Positions 1 through 11,418 of a DNA stretch of 64,000 nucleotides are shown in pieces. The stretch's first letter is position 1, and each line of letters opens with the position of its first letter. The translations under genes were made by a program, and so were the position numbers. This DNA is from Elephas maximus indicus. Taxonomy: Eukaryota > Chordata > Mammalia > Proboscidea > Elephantidae. The notes under the pieces were generated by a model. It searched no databases. It was not told the DNA's origin and worked only from the letters and a program-made list of their open reading frames with translations. The DNA lies in NCBI RefSeq assembly GCF_024166365.1, contig NC_064838.1, positions 3,179,501 through 3,243,500 on the forward strand, in the 5' to 3' direction.

Positions 1-190
1 AGGAACAGGAATCCAAGAATCCAACCATGTGGATTAAAATCCTGACTTTGTCACTTACTGCCTGGGTGGCCTTGGGCAAGTTACTTAACCTCTGTGCCCC
101 GGCATCCAACTCTTCAAAATGGGAAAATAGCAGCACCTGTCTCATAGGGGCACTGTAAAGAATGACACAATACTTGTCAAAAGCAAAGGC
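1..190 (+). repeat. MIR SINE (ancient tRNA-derived)
   Basis: The stretch carries the MIR core order: a CACTTACTGCCTGGGTGG-like segment, then CTTGGGCAAGTTACTTAACC, then a degenerate AAAATGGGAAAATA and a CTCATAGGG block. This is the conserved centre and right part of the mammalian MIR consensus in plus orientation. The window start may cut the 5' end. Confidence 0.6.
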
Positions 191-230
191 AGTGTCTGTC
201 ACAAAGTCTCATTGACACAAATGGTCTCAT

Positions 231-869
231 TGTCTCAGTTTCTTAGTGCTGTAACAGAAATACCACAAGTGGGTGGTGTTAAAGAACGGAAACTTATTGT
301 TTTTATAGTTTAGGAGGATAGAGGTCCAAATTTAGGGTGCTGGGTCTAGGGGAAGGCTCTCTTTATCCGTTTGGGGAGAAGATCCTTCTGTCAGCTTCTC
401 TAGCATTGTTCTTGGTGTACCTTGGAGAGCTCCATGTGACATCCATCCATTTATGCTTACTTCTCTGTGTCTAAGGGGCCCTGGTGGTGCAGTGGTTAAG
501 TGCTTGGCTGCTAACTGAAAGGTTGGCAGTTTGAATGATCAGAGGCTCCATGGGAGAAAGAGGTGGCGGTCTGCTTCCATAGAGATTATGGTCTTGGAAA
601 CCCTAGGGGAGCAGCTCTGCTGTGTATTATAGGGTCGCTATGAGTCAGGATTGACTCGAAGGCAACAGATTTGTTGTTTGTTGTTTGTTTCGTGTCTAAT
701 CTACTTTTTTTCTATCTCAAAAGTGAGCTGATTTAAGACTCATCTTATGCTGATAAGACCTCATTAACATAAAAAAGAAAACTCTGCTCCCAAATGGGAT
801 TACATCTACAGGTATAGGGGTTAGGTTTCCAGCACATATTTTGGGGGGGATATGATTCAATCCATAACA
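231..869 (-). mobile_element. MaLR-type solo LTR, interrupted by an AfroSINE
   Basis: The left edge (TGTCTCAGTTTCTTAGTGCT) and right edge (GATTCAATCCATAACA) match the two ends of the MaLR-like LTR seen better preserved at 10896-11418 and 18058-18691, read on the minus strand. The body holds the CTCATTAACAT and TCTATCTCAAAAG blocks typical of this family here. An AfroSINE at 477-690 splits it. I see no internal region next to it, so it is a solo LTR. I found no convincing 5-bp target duplication. Confidence 0.6.
477..690 (+). mobile_element. AfroSINE
   Basis: The tRNA-like head starts GGCCCTGGTGGTGCAGTGG and is followed by the GCTTGGCTGCTAACTGAAAGG block. The element ends in the RTE-shared tail GTCGCTATGAGTCAGGATTG plus a TTTG-rich end. 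It sits inside the LTR at 231-869 and so is younger than it. Confidence 0.85.
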
Positions 870-1469
870 ACCATATATGTTGCTTCTACTGCTTCTCCCT
901 CTTGGGGCTCTCATGCTCTCATCCTCTTGTCTCAGCTCCTCACTAATAATCAATCCATAGACTGCCTTCCTGTACTTGTCTGTCAGGTGGCACATGCCCC
1001 CGTGACTCTGCTGGACTAGTCAGCTCCTGTGCCCACCCCTGAGGGATAATTTCTCTCTGTGACCCGTCTTTGGAAACTCTGGGACTGAGAGTGCTATATT
1101 GCTATAGCAACGGCACCTGATGAGCCTCCTTGTGCCCACCCTGGGTAGCGCCCTCTCTCCTGGACTGTGGCTTGGTCATGCATCGGGCTTTGACTAATAG
1201 GGTGTTTGCAAACATGGCACAACCAGCTCTGACAGATGCTTGCCATCAGGGTCTGCTCCTCTCTTGCTGCTTTTGGGAACCAGTTGCCATGTGAAGAAGC
1301 CTCGGCTAGCCTGTAGGTTCTAGAAGCACCTGGACCCGCTGACAGCCAGCACCAAACAGCCCCTACCCAACTCACCAGTTGACAGCAGCCACCTGAGTGA
1401 GTCCAGGAGTGTCCAGCAGAAGAACTGTCCAGCTGAACCCCACCCAAATCAGGAGCTAATAAGTGCTTT

Positions 1470-2400
1470 TTAAAAAACACACTTAATATTTTGGAGCAGA
1501 GTTAGGTTTGCAGAAAATTTTGTTCTGAAAGTACAGAGGGTTCCCATACAACTCCTCCCTCTCCTGCACAGGGTTTCTGCTATTTTTAACACTTTCACTG
1601 GGCTGTGCATTCATTACAATTGATTAACCAAAGTGATACATTACTACTGACTGAAGTCCATAGTTTACATTATGGTTCACTCTGTGTTGTACAGCCCTGT
1701 GTGTTCAGACAAGTGCATAGTGTCATGTGTCTACCATGACAGCATCATGTAGCACAGTTCTACTGCCCTAGAAGTGCCCTGTTCTCCACCTAGTCATCCC
1801 TCCCCACTTTCCCTGAACCCCTAGCAGCCACTGACTTTTATAAAAATGTCTCTATAATTTTGCCTTTTCCTGAATGTCATATGGTTGGAATCATACAATA
1901 AGTAACTTCTTCAAATTGGCTTCCTTCATTTGTTATTGTTGTGTGGTGTTGAGTCAATTCTGACTCAGAGCGGCCTTATCGGACAGAGTAGAACAGCCCC
2001 ATAGGGTTTCCTGGGCTATCTTCTTGACTGGAGAAGATCGCCAGGTCTTATCTGCCACGGAGCTGCTGCTGGGTTAGAACTGCTGACCTTTCAGTTAGCA
2101 GCCAAGCACTTAACCACTGTACCACCAGGGCTCCTTTTCTTTCACTTAGCAGTATGCATTAATCTTTCTCCATGTCTTCTTATAGCCTGATGCTCCATTT
2201 CTTTTTCTTCTCCTCTTTTTTATTGTGGTAAGTACATACATATAACATTTGCCATTTCAACTTTTTATACATGTACAGTTCAGTGACATTATTTACGCTT
2301 GTGTTCTCCATCACCACTATCTGTTTTCTATCACCCTTAACAGAAGCTCAGAGCTCCCCCTCCCTCCCGCCTTTGGTAACCACTAATAGACTTAGGTCGA
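1470..2400 (-). mobile_element. Old L1 3'-end fragments (L1M-type), antisense
   Basis: Blocks such as CCATAGTTTACATTATGGTT, GTTGGAATCATACAATAAG and GTGTTCTCCATCACCACTAT are the antisense of old mammalian L1 3' regions. An AfroSINE at 1925-2136 interrupts the fragment; the L1 resumes afterwards with CACTTAGCAGTATGCATTAA. From about 2215 a second, similar L1 piece begins. No coding capacity remains. Confidence 0.6.
1925..2136 (-). mobile_element. AfroSINE (minus strand)
   Basis: Read on the minus strand it begins GGAGCCCTGGTGGTACAGTGG, continues with AAGTGCTTGGCTGCTAACTG, and ends with the GAATTGACTCAACACC-type tail shared with RTE. It is inserted in an L1 fragment. Confidence 0.82.
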
Positions 2401-3236
2401 TTTTTTAGCTCTCAGAAGTACTTCCCTTTACTTTCAAAGGTAAAGAAAACATGGAAATCATCGCATATTGCCCTTCTGGCAGATTTCAAAATTGGCAAGA
2501 ATTTTCCAAGGAGCGCATAAGGGTGTGCTGTTCCTTCTGACTCTGTGTGCTCAGTGTCTCCTGAGGGTTCCTCCCTAGAGCTTTGCTCTTTGCAGGTAGG
2601 TGGGCAGGCTGTTCCCACCCCCAGCCTCCGCCCGGCTGAGCGCCCCAGGATAAGGCTGCCACTCCCCGGGCCCAGCCAGCACAGCCAGGCATCGGAGGCC
2701 TTCTCCCTTATATCTTCATAAAACAAAGTAATTCCCTTTTAATGACTGCCGGTGTTTTCCTTCCCAGTTCTAGCTGAGTAGATAATGTGTCGGAGGCTTC
2801 CCAACAGGGTTAAACAACCACGACCTTCATAATCAAAGAACAGAAATAAATGATATTTACTCATAAATGTTAATATGTCTCCATTACCCAGCTGCCTCCT
2901 ATCACAGATGGTGTGATAATATTTTGCTTTTATCAGGCCTCTCATTCACAGGTAACAAAGTGCTTTATTATTCCATTAAGCAGTTAGAGAGCCCTTTAGA
3001 TTTGCAAGGTGTTTCCCACTAAGCATTAAGCGACTGTTTGGGCCCTCAGGCCCTAGGGAGTACTTGGGGTGGCAGGCACTAAGCCAGGCACCGGGCTCAG
3101 TCCCAACCTGTCCTGATGGCATTGTCTGAGGCGCTGCTTTCCCACAAGGCCTCCAGAACTGGTTGAAATGGATCTGGCCCAGAGATGACAAAGAGGGGGC
3201 CTGGGGACCAGAGTGCCCCAAGTTTTCTTGGTTCGG
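2400..3236. other. Repeat-poor segment, candidate conserved noncoding DNA
   Basis: I recognise no repeat family here and no splice-bounded coding potential; the open frames are short. Bases 2740-3060 are AT-rich and dense in homeodomain-like and GATA-like words (TCATAAAT, TTTATTA, ATTAAG, TGATAA, AGATAA) together with a CAGCTG E-box. This is compatible with a regulatory element, but that is inference only. Confidence 0.3.
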
Positions 3237-3450
3237 AGGAGTCCCTGGGTGTCACGAATGGCTGAGTGCTGTACTACTAGCTGGAAAGCTGGCCATTTGA
3301 ATCCACCCACAGATGCCTCGGAAGGAAGGCTTACAATCTGCTTCCAAAAGGTCACAGCCTTGAGAACTCTATGGGGCAGTTCTACTCTGAAACTCTTGGG
3401 GTCGCCACAAGTCGAATCGACTCCACAGCGACTAACAACAACAATTCTGG
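3237..3450 (+). mobile_element. AfroSINE
   Basis: The head GGAGTCCCTGGGTGTCACGA is followed by ATTTGAATCCACCCACAG (B-box region), the CGGAAGGAAGGCTTACAATC body block, and the tail GTCGAATCGACTCC that ends in AACAACAACAA. It belongs to the longer AfroSINE subtype that carries the RTE 5'-like central block. Confidence 0.82.
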
Positions 3451-4109
3451 CTTGGATTCTTTGACTTCCCAGGTTCTTGACTGAATATGCACACCCGAGT
3501 AGTGATGATGAAACACTGCCCATCGTCAGGAGATAGATCAGGGGCCTCACTCCGCCATATCCCTCCTTTAGCCCCTGTCTAATCTCTGGTTGGAAAGTGG
3601 AGAGATCACTTGCTCATTGACTCTGTCTTTCATGCAAGATTTGCTGTCAAATGCACATTTCCTCGCGGTGAGTGGTTGTTTATATTCTTCTGCATATTTC
3701 ATAAGAGCTCACCCAGGAAGCAAGCCATGAAAGATATCGACCTGGTCTCAAATGCTGAACGCTGGGAGGCTACTGGAATTCTCTTGTCTCTAAGTGCAAA
3801 TGCAGGTCGCAACAGGCTCTGGGGGTAAAGGAGCTGTCTTATGTAGAGCAGCTGTAATTCATATTCTTCCAGGCCCCTGAGTAAACCAAGCCCTATTGGA
3901 GGGAGGAAAAAGGAGCTCGAATGAGATGAAATCACGAAAGGGACATGTGGTAAAATACTGATTCCTCCATCCACAATTTCCTGATATCACACTAATAAAG
4001 AACTTGGGAGTTCCGAGGATGATTGAACTCTTTCAAAATCTACTGAAAAAACAGACCTCTACCCTATACCTTGAGCGGTGTCTCTTCACAGGATTAAAGG
4101 AGCACTAAA

Positions 4110-4393
4110 TCATTTGTGATTCAGTGGTAGGACTCTTGGCTCCCATGAGGGAAAACCAGGTTCAGTTCTGGGCCAATGCACCTCACACGCAGCTACCACC
4201 TGTACGTCAGTGGAGGCTTGTGTGTTGCTATGATGTTGAACAGGTTTCAGCGGAGCTGCTAGCCTAGGAAAGACTAGGAAGAAAGGCCTGGCAATCTTCT
4301 GAAAGTCAGCCATTGAAAGCCCTATAGCACATAGTTCTACTCTGACACACTTGGCGTCTCCATGAGTTGGAATCGACTTGATGGCAACTCGTT
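4110..4393 (+). mobile_element. SINE with tRNA-Gly(CCC)-like head and RTE-derived body
   Basis: Bases 4110-4172 align along their length with a glycine tRNA: ATTCAGTGGTAGGACTCTTG for the D-arm/A-box, CTCCCATG as the anticodon loop with CCC, and CAGGTTCAGTTCTGGGCC for the T-arm/B-box. The usual AfroSINE head in this window is different. From about 4205 the sequence matches the 5' end of the local RTE (AGGCTTGTGTGTTGCTATGA, then CAGGTTTCAGCGGAG and GAAGAAAGGCCTGGCAATC). From about 4335 it matches the RTE/AfroSINE 3' tail (GAGTTGGAATCGACTTGATG). It is therefore a three-part element: tRNA-Gly, RTE 5' region, RTE 3' region. The single copy here is diverged. Confidence 0.72.
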
Positions 4394-6822
4394 TAATTCA
4401 TTCACGCACTGGCAGGAAAAGAAAACCAGCTCCCCAAACCTTCTTGTATTTTGGGACTCTCTCTTTTACAATTCTACACTGAAGTTTAGTGGTGTGTAAG
4501 GCAGCCCCATTCTCCCAGAATGAGGCAGGACAGCCAGGACCAGGGAAGAACTGGCATTCCCTTCTCCCTCCACCTGCCTGTTGGAAACACGAGATTCAGC
4601 TGAGGCTGTGCCATGGGTGTGAGGCTAAAACACTGCCAGAGGCACTCGCCATTTGATTTATCAGAGTTCCTTACCCTGCTGCTAAAGTTGAAAACCAGAC
4701 CCTTTCTGCCCTACTAAATTTGATTTAGAAAACAGAGAGAGGTCTTAAAACTCTCATCGTCCATTTAAGTCAAAAAGTGCAAGAGTGTTAATGATCACTG
4801 TAGGGATTTTACTGGCTCACTTGGGACCAGATTGAAATGTTTTTCCTTCCCTAAACAAAAGTTGGAGGGCAACGGTAAAATAAATCTCAAATAATCACAC
4901 TGTATTTTTGATTAGTGAAATGAGTGTGTTTTACGCCCTGCGCACCTGAACCTGCGCTGCTGTAGGCAGTTATCGGTGGGTGAGCACTTTTTAGGAAGGT
5001 CGGGTTTTGGAGGCAGTGTTTTTACATCTTGTCTGATAATGATGGCTTTTGGCAGATATGCTCGTGGTCGAATCTTTTCAGGAAATCAGGGACTTGGCCA
5101 AGGCTGGGAAAAATTAAGTAATAAGGAAAACAGTAATAATATAGCCCTGAGCTCTATGGGGCACAGGCGCCAGGCGCCACCATAAGCACTTGACCTGAGA
5201 TACTGGAGATGAGATGGGACCTGGTACCAGAGGGTCCACCTCCAGGGCCTTGGGTTTTGCCTTGTACTTTTCGTAAGCCCTGCTTTACTTTCATTTAGGA
5301 CAACTTTTCTAGAGACAGCAAAAATGCCTTGGATTATACATCAGCTTTTAGGAATGACACAACAGACCCTAATACAGACCCTTGTGATGAGACCCTCCTA
5401 TTTGCACCGCAGTGAGAAGTAAGCAGGTTTGGCTTCCAAACAACAAGTACGTCATTTGTCCAGGTAAGAGCCTTCCTGTGACTAGCACTGTGTTAGGTCA
5501 TTTGAAGGGCAGGGAAAGAAAGCTTCCTTAAGTTGTAAAACCGTGGATGCTGGGAGTTAGAAGTGCCCTTATTCCTGCCGGTGTTAGACTGTCAGCAAAA
5601 CTGATAAGCATGCCTTTTGTTTCTTTGACCAACTTATTGACAAAGATATTGAGGGACAGGAAACAGATGAGGACAGAGGCAGACCCTGTGACTTGCTGTT
5701 AGAAATCTCCCCCAGGCCTGGGGCGAAGACACCAGTCAGTGTTCCGTTGGTACAGTTAGGGGGCAGTAGCTAGCCCAGCTTACCCTGGGTCTCCTTCTGT
5801 CCCTATTGCTCCTCTTGTCCATGGAGCTATCACTAGAGGTCTTGTTTAACGCCTTGCACTGTCTCCTGTACTGAGAGTGACCAACTCATCCCAGTTTTCC
5901 TGAAACTTTCCCTGCTTGAGCACTGACTGTCCCTTTTCCCCAAAACCCTCACCTCAGTCCCAGGCAAACCAGGACAAGTACTCTACTTGTTCTTCTCAAC
6001 TAATAGGGTTGAAGATCAGTGAAGGAAGAAATGAGCATTGTCCAATTTAACTAGTTTTCAATGAACCCACCCTGAGTCCTACAGATGACTGTTCTCGTGC
6101 TAGATACTCATGAACAATTAGAGAAAAAGCAAGTGTTCGATTGACCTCTTGGGCAATAGTGAAGGAGAGATGGGGCGACTGCTATGGGCCAATGGTCAGT
6201 GGAGGAGACTGACCTTGGGCTGGTCAGCCTTGGCCTGGTCTGATCTACTTAGTTCCTCCCATTCCTACAACCAGCCAACTGGGTGTGCCTACAGGATGGT
6301 CATCATTACTTAAATGGAACTGCACATATGTGATGCCTAACTTTTCTTTTTTTAATAACCCATGGGCAATGCAACAAAGTTGTGCTGATGGTGTAGAAAA
6401 AAATTGTAATGCAATTAGGCCTTAAAGGGTAATTTTGCTGGAGTTTCTAGGTGATGCATTTGGGTAAGAGGGCTTGGTAAGTCCCACCTGGGGCTGCACT
6501 CCACCTGGCAGGACCTCACCCTAGACAGATAGGACACAATGCCACAAAAAGCTGAGAGAAATAGGAAGGCTGAGGGACCTTGCTCACTGCACAGCCCACC
6601 TGCTCGCTCTCCTGGTGAGCTGACAGTGCATCCTTGCACTTACCCAGGTGAAGGATGACATCGGAAGATCTATGGCTCAGAGCACAATTAGCTACTAGGT
6701 TTACACAATCCAGTCTGCTGGGTGACAAGTCAGTACCTCAAAAAGTGAGTGGAGTTTGATCTTCCCTGGGAAAAAAGGAGAGGGGCATAGGAAAATTCAC
6801 CTTGAAAGAATGCTTAAGGAAT
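4394..6822. other. Intergenic stretch, no feature recognised
   Basis: About 2.4 kb without a repeat I can name and without a plausible exon. Short frames exist, but none has recognisable domains or splice context. Bases 4860-5180 look moderately conserved in style, with low CpG content and mixed AT-rich words, but this cannot be shown without an alignment. Confidence 0.4.
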
Positions 6823-6945
6823 GGTAAACCCACTGCCGTCCAGTCGATTCCAACTCATAGTAACCCTATAGAATAGAACTGCCCCCACAGGGTTTCCAAG
6901 ACTTGTAAATCTTAACTAAAGCAGACTGCTACATCTTTCTCCCAA
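6823..6945 (-). mobile_element. AfroSINE, 5'-truncated (minus strand)
   Basis: The plus strand reads CACTGCCGTCCAGTCGATTC, the reverse complement of the AfroSINE tail, then AACTCATAGTAACCCTATAG and GGGTTTCCAAG. The tRNA-like head is missing. Confidence 0.75.
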
Positions 6946-7589
6946 AAGAATGATAGAGTTAGAAAATCAGTTTTGCCATCCCCACGTCATAACTGATTCT
7001 GGCAAGGATGATCAATGGATACTGAGACCATTAGACAAAATATATCTGGAGAGCAGAATGTTCACATGGTCTCAAAATGTTCTCCCACATTTTTTTTCCT
7101 TTGTAAAATTTCCCTAAATTTTTACAAATTAATTCTCCCTGATAATTACAAAGGTAAAAATGTACACTTACCGTGACCTTACCAAAGTCATCAAATGCAG
7201 CAGCTTTGAGTGGCCTGAGGTGACGCGGTAACAAGGGCACAGCACACATCAAGCATTCTTTTTTTTTTTTTAATATCATTTTACAATTATCTCTGACTCT
7301 TATTTAAATCTTGTATCTGGAATAAAAAAATTTTTTTTTTTTTGGAATAGCTGTACGAAAAAGTGACAAAATAAGAACATTTTCATACACTAGACAGTGC
7401 GATCAAGATCCAGCGGAAGCCTCTGCGCAGGATGAGAGGTCCTGATACAATTTACCTGCTGAGAACGCCCTGGCCTCTTGGCTCAGGAGTCCGTCCCTGG
7501 CCAGTGTTTCTAGCCTTGGTCAGGGTCTCAGAGGCAGGTCAGCTTTTCCATGCTGTTTGGTGTCTTCTTTTTTTTTCTTTTCCTATTTA
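6946..7589. other. Intergenic stretch, no feature recognised
   Basis: AT-rich DNA with two homopolymer runs (T at about 7260-7271 and at about 7330-7342). No repeat family or gene was recognised. Confidence 0.35.
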
Positions 7590-8110
7590 TTTATTTTTAT
7601 TGTACTTTAGATGAAGGTTTACACAACAAACTAGCTTCTCATTAAACAATTAGTAAACATGTTGTTTTGTGACATTGGTTGCCAACCCCATGACATGTCA
7701 ACACTCTCCCCTTTTTGACCTTGGGTTCCCTATGACCAGCTTTCCTGACCCTCCTGCCTTCTCATCCTTACCACTGGGCTGGTATGCCCCTTTAGTCTCA
7801 TTTTGTTTTATGGCCCTGTCTAATATTTGGCTGAAGGGCGAACCTTAGGAATGACTTCACTACTGAGTTAAAAGGGTGTCCGGGGGCCATACTCTCAGAT
7901 TTCTCCAGTCTCTGTCAGGCCAGTAAGTTTGGTCTTTTTTTGTAAGTTACAATTTTGTTTTACATTTTTCTCCAGGTCTGCCTGGGACCCTTTATTGTCA
8001 TCCCTGTCAGAGCAGTTGATGATGGTAGCCGGGCACCATTTAGTTGTGCTGGGCTCAGTCTGGTGGAGACCGTGGTAGATGTGGTCCATTATTCTCTTGG
8101 GCTAATTACG
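7590..8110 (-). mobile_element. L1 3' UTR fragment, antisense
   Basis: It parallels the segment at 59860-60420 block for block: ATTTGGCTGAAGGGCGAACC versus ATCTTTGGCTGAAAGACAGA, then GTCAGGCCAGTAAGTTTGGT versus GTCAGACCAGTAAGTCTGGT, then GGTAGCCGGGCACCATTTAG versus GATAGCCGGGCACCATCCAG. Both are antisense copies of the lineage's L1 3' UTR. No ORF2 sequence follows, so it is a 5'-truncated insertion. Confidence 0.65.
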
Positions 8111-9265
8111 GAGAATAAATTTAAAAATGGTCTTAACCATTTCTACTTCTGCCTGAGCCAAGAATGCAGCAGGCACATTCTGTCTTTGTCTGCCCTGTGA
8201 GCACGTGCTCTGGTCCTCAGGGAGCTCCTACAATTCATTCTGAGTAGCCGTGGCTGTGGCTGCAGGAGGCCCCTGCCGGCATCTCCAGAGGAGGCCACTT
8301 GTTTACCCTCAACTTTGGCTGCCTGCAGCAAGCTGGGGAGCGCAGGAGATCTGGCATCGGACAAGGAAGGAGGATTGATAGCTAGCTCCCTAGAGCAAGA
8401 ACAAAGTCAGTGTTCTTCCAAAGCTTTATTACATCCTTGAGAGAGTGGGAAAGCTGAGCCTGATAACCCTGGAAGGTGGGTGGGCGCTCTTACCTGCTGG
8501 ACGTGCTCAAGGTCAGAAGGCTCAGAGTTGGCAGCCTGGGCCTGCCATTCCTCTGGGACACACACGAGACATTGTTTTCCAAAACATCCACAGCCCTCAG
8601 TAATCCTGAAATCATCTCCGTGTCCTTAGAATGTGGTAAATGGGCCCCAATTTTTCCTTTCATCATCTTATCATGCAAACATCATTTTTCATGGTTTATC
8701 CAGCTTTGCTCAAGATCAATGCCACCTTCCTGTGAACCCTGCCTCTTGAGTGGCCAAGCCACTCCCCTGGTTCCTGTCCATGTGGCAGATGATGCAGAAT
8801 GAAGGGGTGAGAAAAAGGAAAGCTACCAACTCGCTGGCCGGTATTATGTTCATGAGGAAGTCTGAATCTCACAGATCTTTAACAGCACTATGTGCACACC
8901 TGCGTTTAAGTCTTCCAAAGCGTTCATTCTGAATCCTTCCCACTCAGGGAGGAAAAGGGAGGCTCTCAAACAGCTGTGGTGGTTTAGTTAAATTCTAGTC
9001 TCTACATGTGCTTTCTGAATTAATTTTAGGTGATTCCCAAAGCCAACTTCCATCACCTATTTCCAGTTCCTTTTGCTGGCTCTTCTTTCTCCATCGTTAG
9101 TGTTGCCCAGTGTTCTGTTCTTGGCACTTTTTTCCCCTCACAGCCTCACTCTCCTTGATAGATTCTAAATCCCGTGGATTCTTAGGGTTTCACCTAGAGG
9201 CTGGATCAACATCCCCTGCTTCACAGGCAGCAGAAACCTCAACCAGCCTAAGAATGAAATCATCT
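8111..9265. other. Intergenic stretch, no feature recognised
   Basis: About 1.1 kb of mixed-composition DNA. A few open frames of 60-110 codons occur, but none has a family I recognise or a start and splice context that would support a gene. Confidence 0.35.
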
Positions 9266-9475
9266 TCCTTCAACATCTAAAACAGTTGTCTTTAAGCCGC
9301 CTCTGACTCGCGGTGATCTCCTGTGTGTCGGGGTGGAACTGTGCTCCACAGGGTTTTCAGTAGCTGACTTTTCAGACGTAGACCACTGGGCCTTTCTTCC
9401 TAGGTGTCTCTGGGTGGATTTGAATCTCCTTTTGCTTAGCATGTTAACCATTTGCACCACCCAGGGACCCCCCTC
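9266..9475 (-). mobile_element. AfroSINE (minus strand)
   Basis: On the minus strand it starts GGGTCCCTGGGTGGTGCAAA, followed by AACATGCTAAGC and ATTCAAATCCACCCAGAG (B box). The central GAAGAAAGGCC-type block and a diverged tail follow. It is the long subtype. Confidence 0.78.
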
Positions 9476-9631
9476 CAACACGTAAACTATTTTGACAAAA
9501 GGCAATTTTTGGAGGAATTCCAAATTTCCCTCTCTCTCCCTTGACATCTATATTTAATGCAACCAAATTCTGGTAATTATCCCTCAGAAATGCCTCCTTA
9601 AGTCTTTATTTTCACAGCTACTATCTCAGCT

Positions 9632-9812
9632 TGGGAAACCCTGGTGGCGTAGTGGTTATTTGCATCCTCCTAAAAGAGGCTTTAAGGCTGCTAACCAGAA
9701 GGTTGGCAGCTCAAATCGACTGGGCGCCCCTTGGAAACCATATGGGCAGTTCTGCTCCGTCCTATAGAGTTGTTATGAGTCAGAATCAACTCAACGGCAA
9801 TGGGTTTTTATC
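9632..9812 (+). mobile_element. AfroSINE
   Basis: The head GGAAACCCTGGTGGCGTAGT is followed by a local insertion (TGCATCCTCCTAAAAGAGGC) before GGCTGCTAACCAGAAGG. The tail reads GAATCAACTCAACGGCAATG. It is the short subtype. Confidence 0.85.
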
Positions 9813-9949
9813 TCAGCTTGGGGTGCTTCACTTTGGACGAGATGATTAAGAGAGCATCTGGTTGATATCCTTGTCTTTGGTGTTTCCACTTGTCAACTCA
9901 TCCTCCATACTTTGTCTAGCAATATTTTTGAAAACACAACTTGGATTAT

Positions 9950-10380
9950 TTAACCCTCTTGCCAATAATCATTTGATGGTTTCCTATTGTTGACAAGATA
10001 AATGCCTAACTCCTTAGTGCGGAGTAAGAAGGCCTTCACAATAAGGTTTCCAGTTCATCTCCTGCCATTATCGTCCTTTATCCTAGAGCCCAGCCACAGC
10101 AAGGCCACTGATTCCCAGGCACCCTGTGCATGGAGGTTGGCTTTGTGTCTGCTCTTACTTCTTACTTCTGGGAAAAGCCAGCCCAAATGTCACTTTCTTT
10201 GGAACACCTTTCTATGTTGCTCTCAAGCGCCGTCCACTGGTAATACTGACCGTTCCCATCAGACTGGACTCTCATACTATAGTGCCTGTTCTATCAAACT
10301 CTTCAGGCGTAGCGTCTTACACTGCTTATCCCAGGGCTTAACCCAGTGGGTGGCACAAAGTAGTTCTCAGTAAATTTTGA
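9950..10380 (-). repeat. Ancient L2-like repeat, antisense
   Basis: The order TGACAAGATAAATGCC, AAGAAGGCCTTCAC, AAGCCAGCCCAAATGTCAC and ACACCTTTCTATG resembles the antisense of the ancient L2-type LINE 3' region common in mammals. Divergence is high and the family call is tentative. Confidence 0.4.
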
Positions 10381-10890
10381 ATTGAGTAAATACATTCTTT
10401 TATTTGCACCTTCTCTAAAAGAGGCTTTAATCTCATGTAAGTTAAAGACACCATACTGTCACAAACAAGCACATTCGCATACACAGTATTTAAAGTTAAA
10501 AGTGAATTTTAGGAAGGATTGAGGTTCAAGAGATAAATGTCAGTTTAATCCCAACACAATTGTCCAAAAGAATTTCTATAGCCTTCTGCTACTTCTAAAC
10601 TGCCATGCCAACTAGTGTCTGAGGTGCACTAACAGCAGCCCTTTTGTTATGAGATTTTTCATTATGATGTTATCTGTTCTGACAGGACTTGACAATAAAG
10701 AGGTGTATGGTTTGGTTACTGGATATTGGGGGTAACAAGAAGAAGAATGAAGCAAAGAACATAATTCCAGTAACCTCAGGGAGAATTAGAATATATATAA
10801 CACTGATGACCTGACTATTTGCCATCCCCTTTTTTTTTTTAGTGTATATAAATCAATCTTGCTATTTTAAGCAAAAAATTATGGAAATTA
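10381..10890. other. Intergenic stretch, no feature recognised
   Basis: AT-rich DNA without a named repeat. It ends exactly at the GATGC target-site duplication of the provirus that follows. Confidence 0.35.
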
Positions 10891-10895
10891 GATGC

Positions 10896-11418
10896 AGTCT
10901 TAGTTATCTAGTACTGTTATAACAGGAATACTACAAGTGGATGATTTTTAAAACAGAAATTTCTTCTCTCACAGTCTAGGAGGTTGGAAGTCTGAATTCA
11001 GGGAGCCAGCTCCATCGGAAGGCTTCCTCTCTCTGTTTGCTCTGGAGGGAATGTCCTTGTCATCCATCTTTCCCTGGTCTAGGGAGCTGCTCAGTGCAGG
11101 GACCGTGGGTCCAAAGGACACGCTCCCCTTCTGGTTCTTCATTCTTGGTGGCATGAGGTACCTCGTCTCTCTGCTCCATTCTCTCTTTTATATCTCAAAA
11201 GAGATTGACTCAAAATACAACCTAATCTTGTAAATTGAGTCCTGCCTCATTAACATAACTGTTTCTAAGTCGGCCTCACTCAAATCATAGAGGTAGGATT
11301 TACAACACGTAGGAAAATCACATCAGATGACAAAATGGTGGATAATCACACAATACTGGGAATTATGGCCTAGCCAAGTTGACACACATTTTTGGGGGAC
11401 ATAATTCAATCCATAATA
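10896..11418 (-). mobile_element. 3' LTR of the MaLR-type provirus
   Basis: Read on the minus strand it ends with ACTAGATAACTAAGACT, the degenerate form of the TG...CA terminus. It contains the polyadenylation-type region, the TTTTATATCTCAAAAGAG block, and GCCTAGCCAAGTTGACACAC near its start (all as plus-strand text). It pairs with 18058-18691. Confidence 0.75.

Noticed and set aside
231..874. CTCAT/ACCAT as a 5-bp duplication around the solo LTR
   Set aside because: Only three of five bases match, which is expected by chance often enough.
9632..9812. A coding exon suggested by the frame at 9631-9849
   Set aside because: The frame translates an AfroSINE and its flank.
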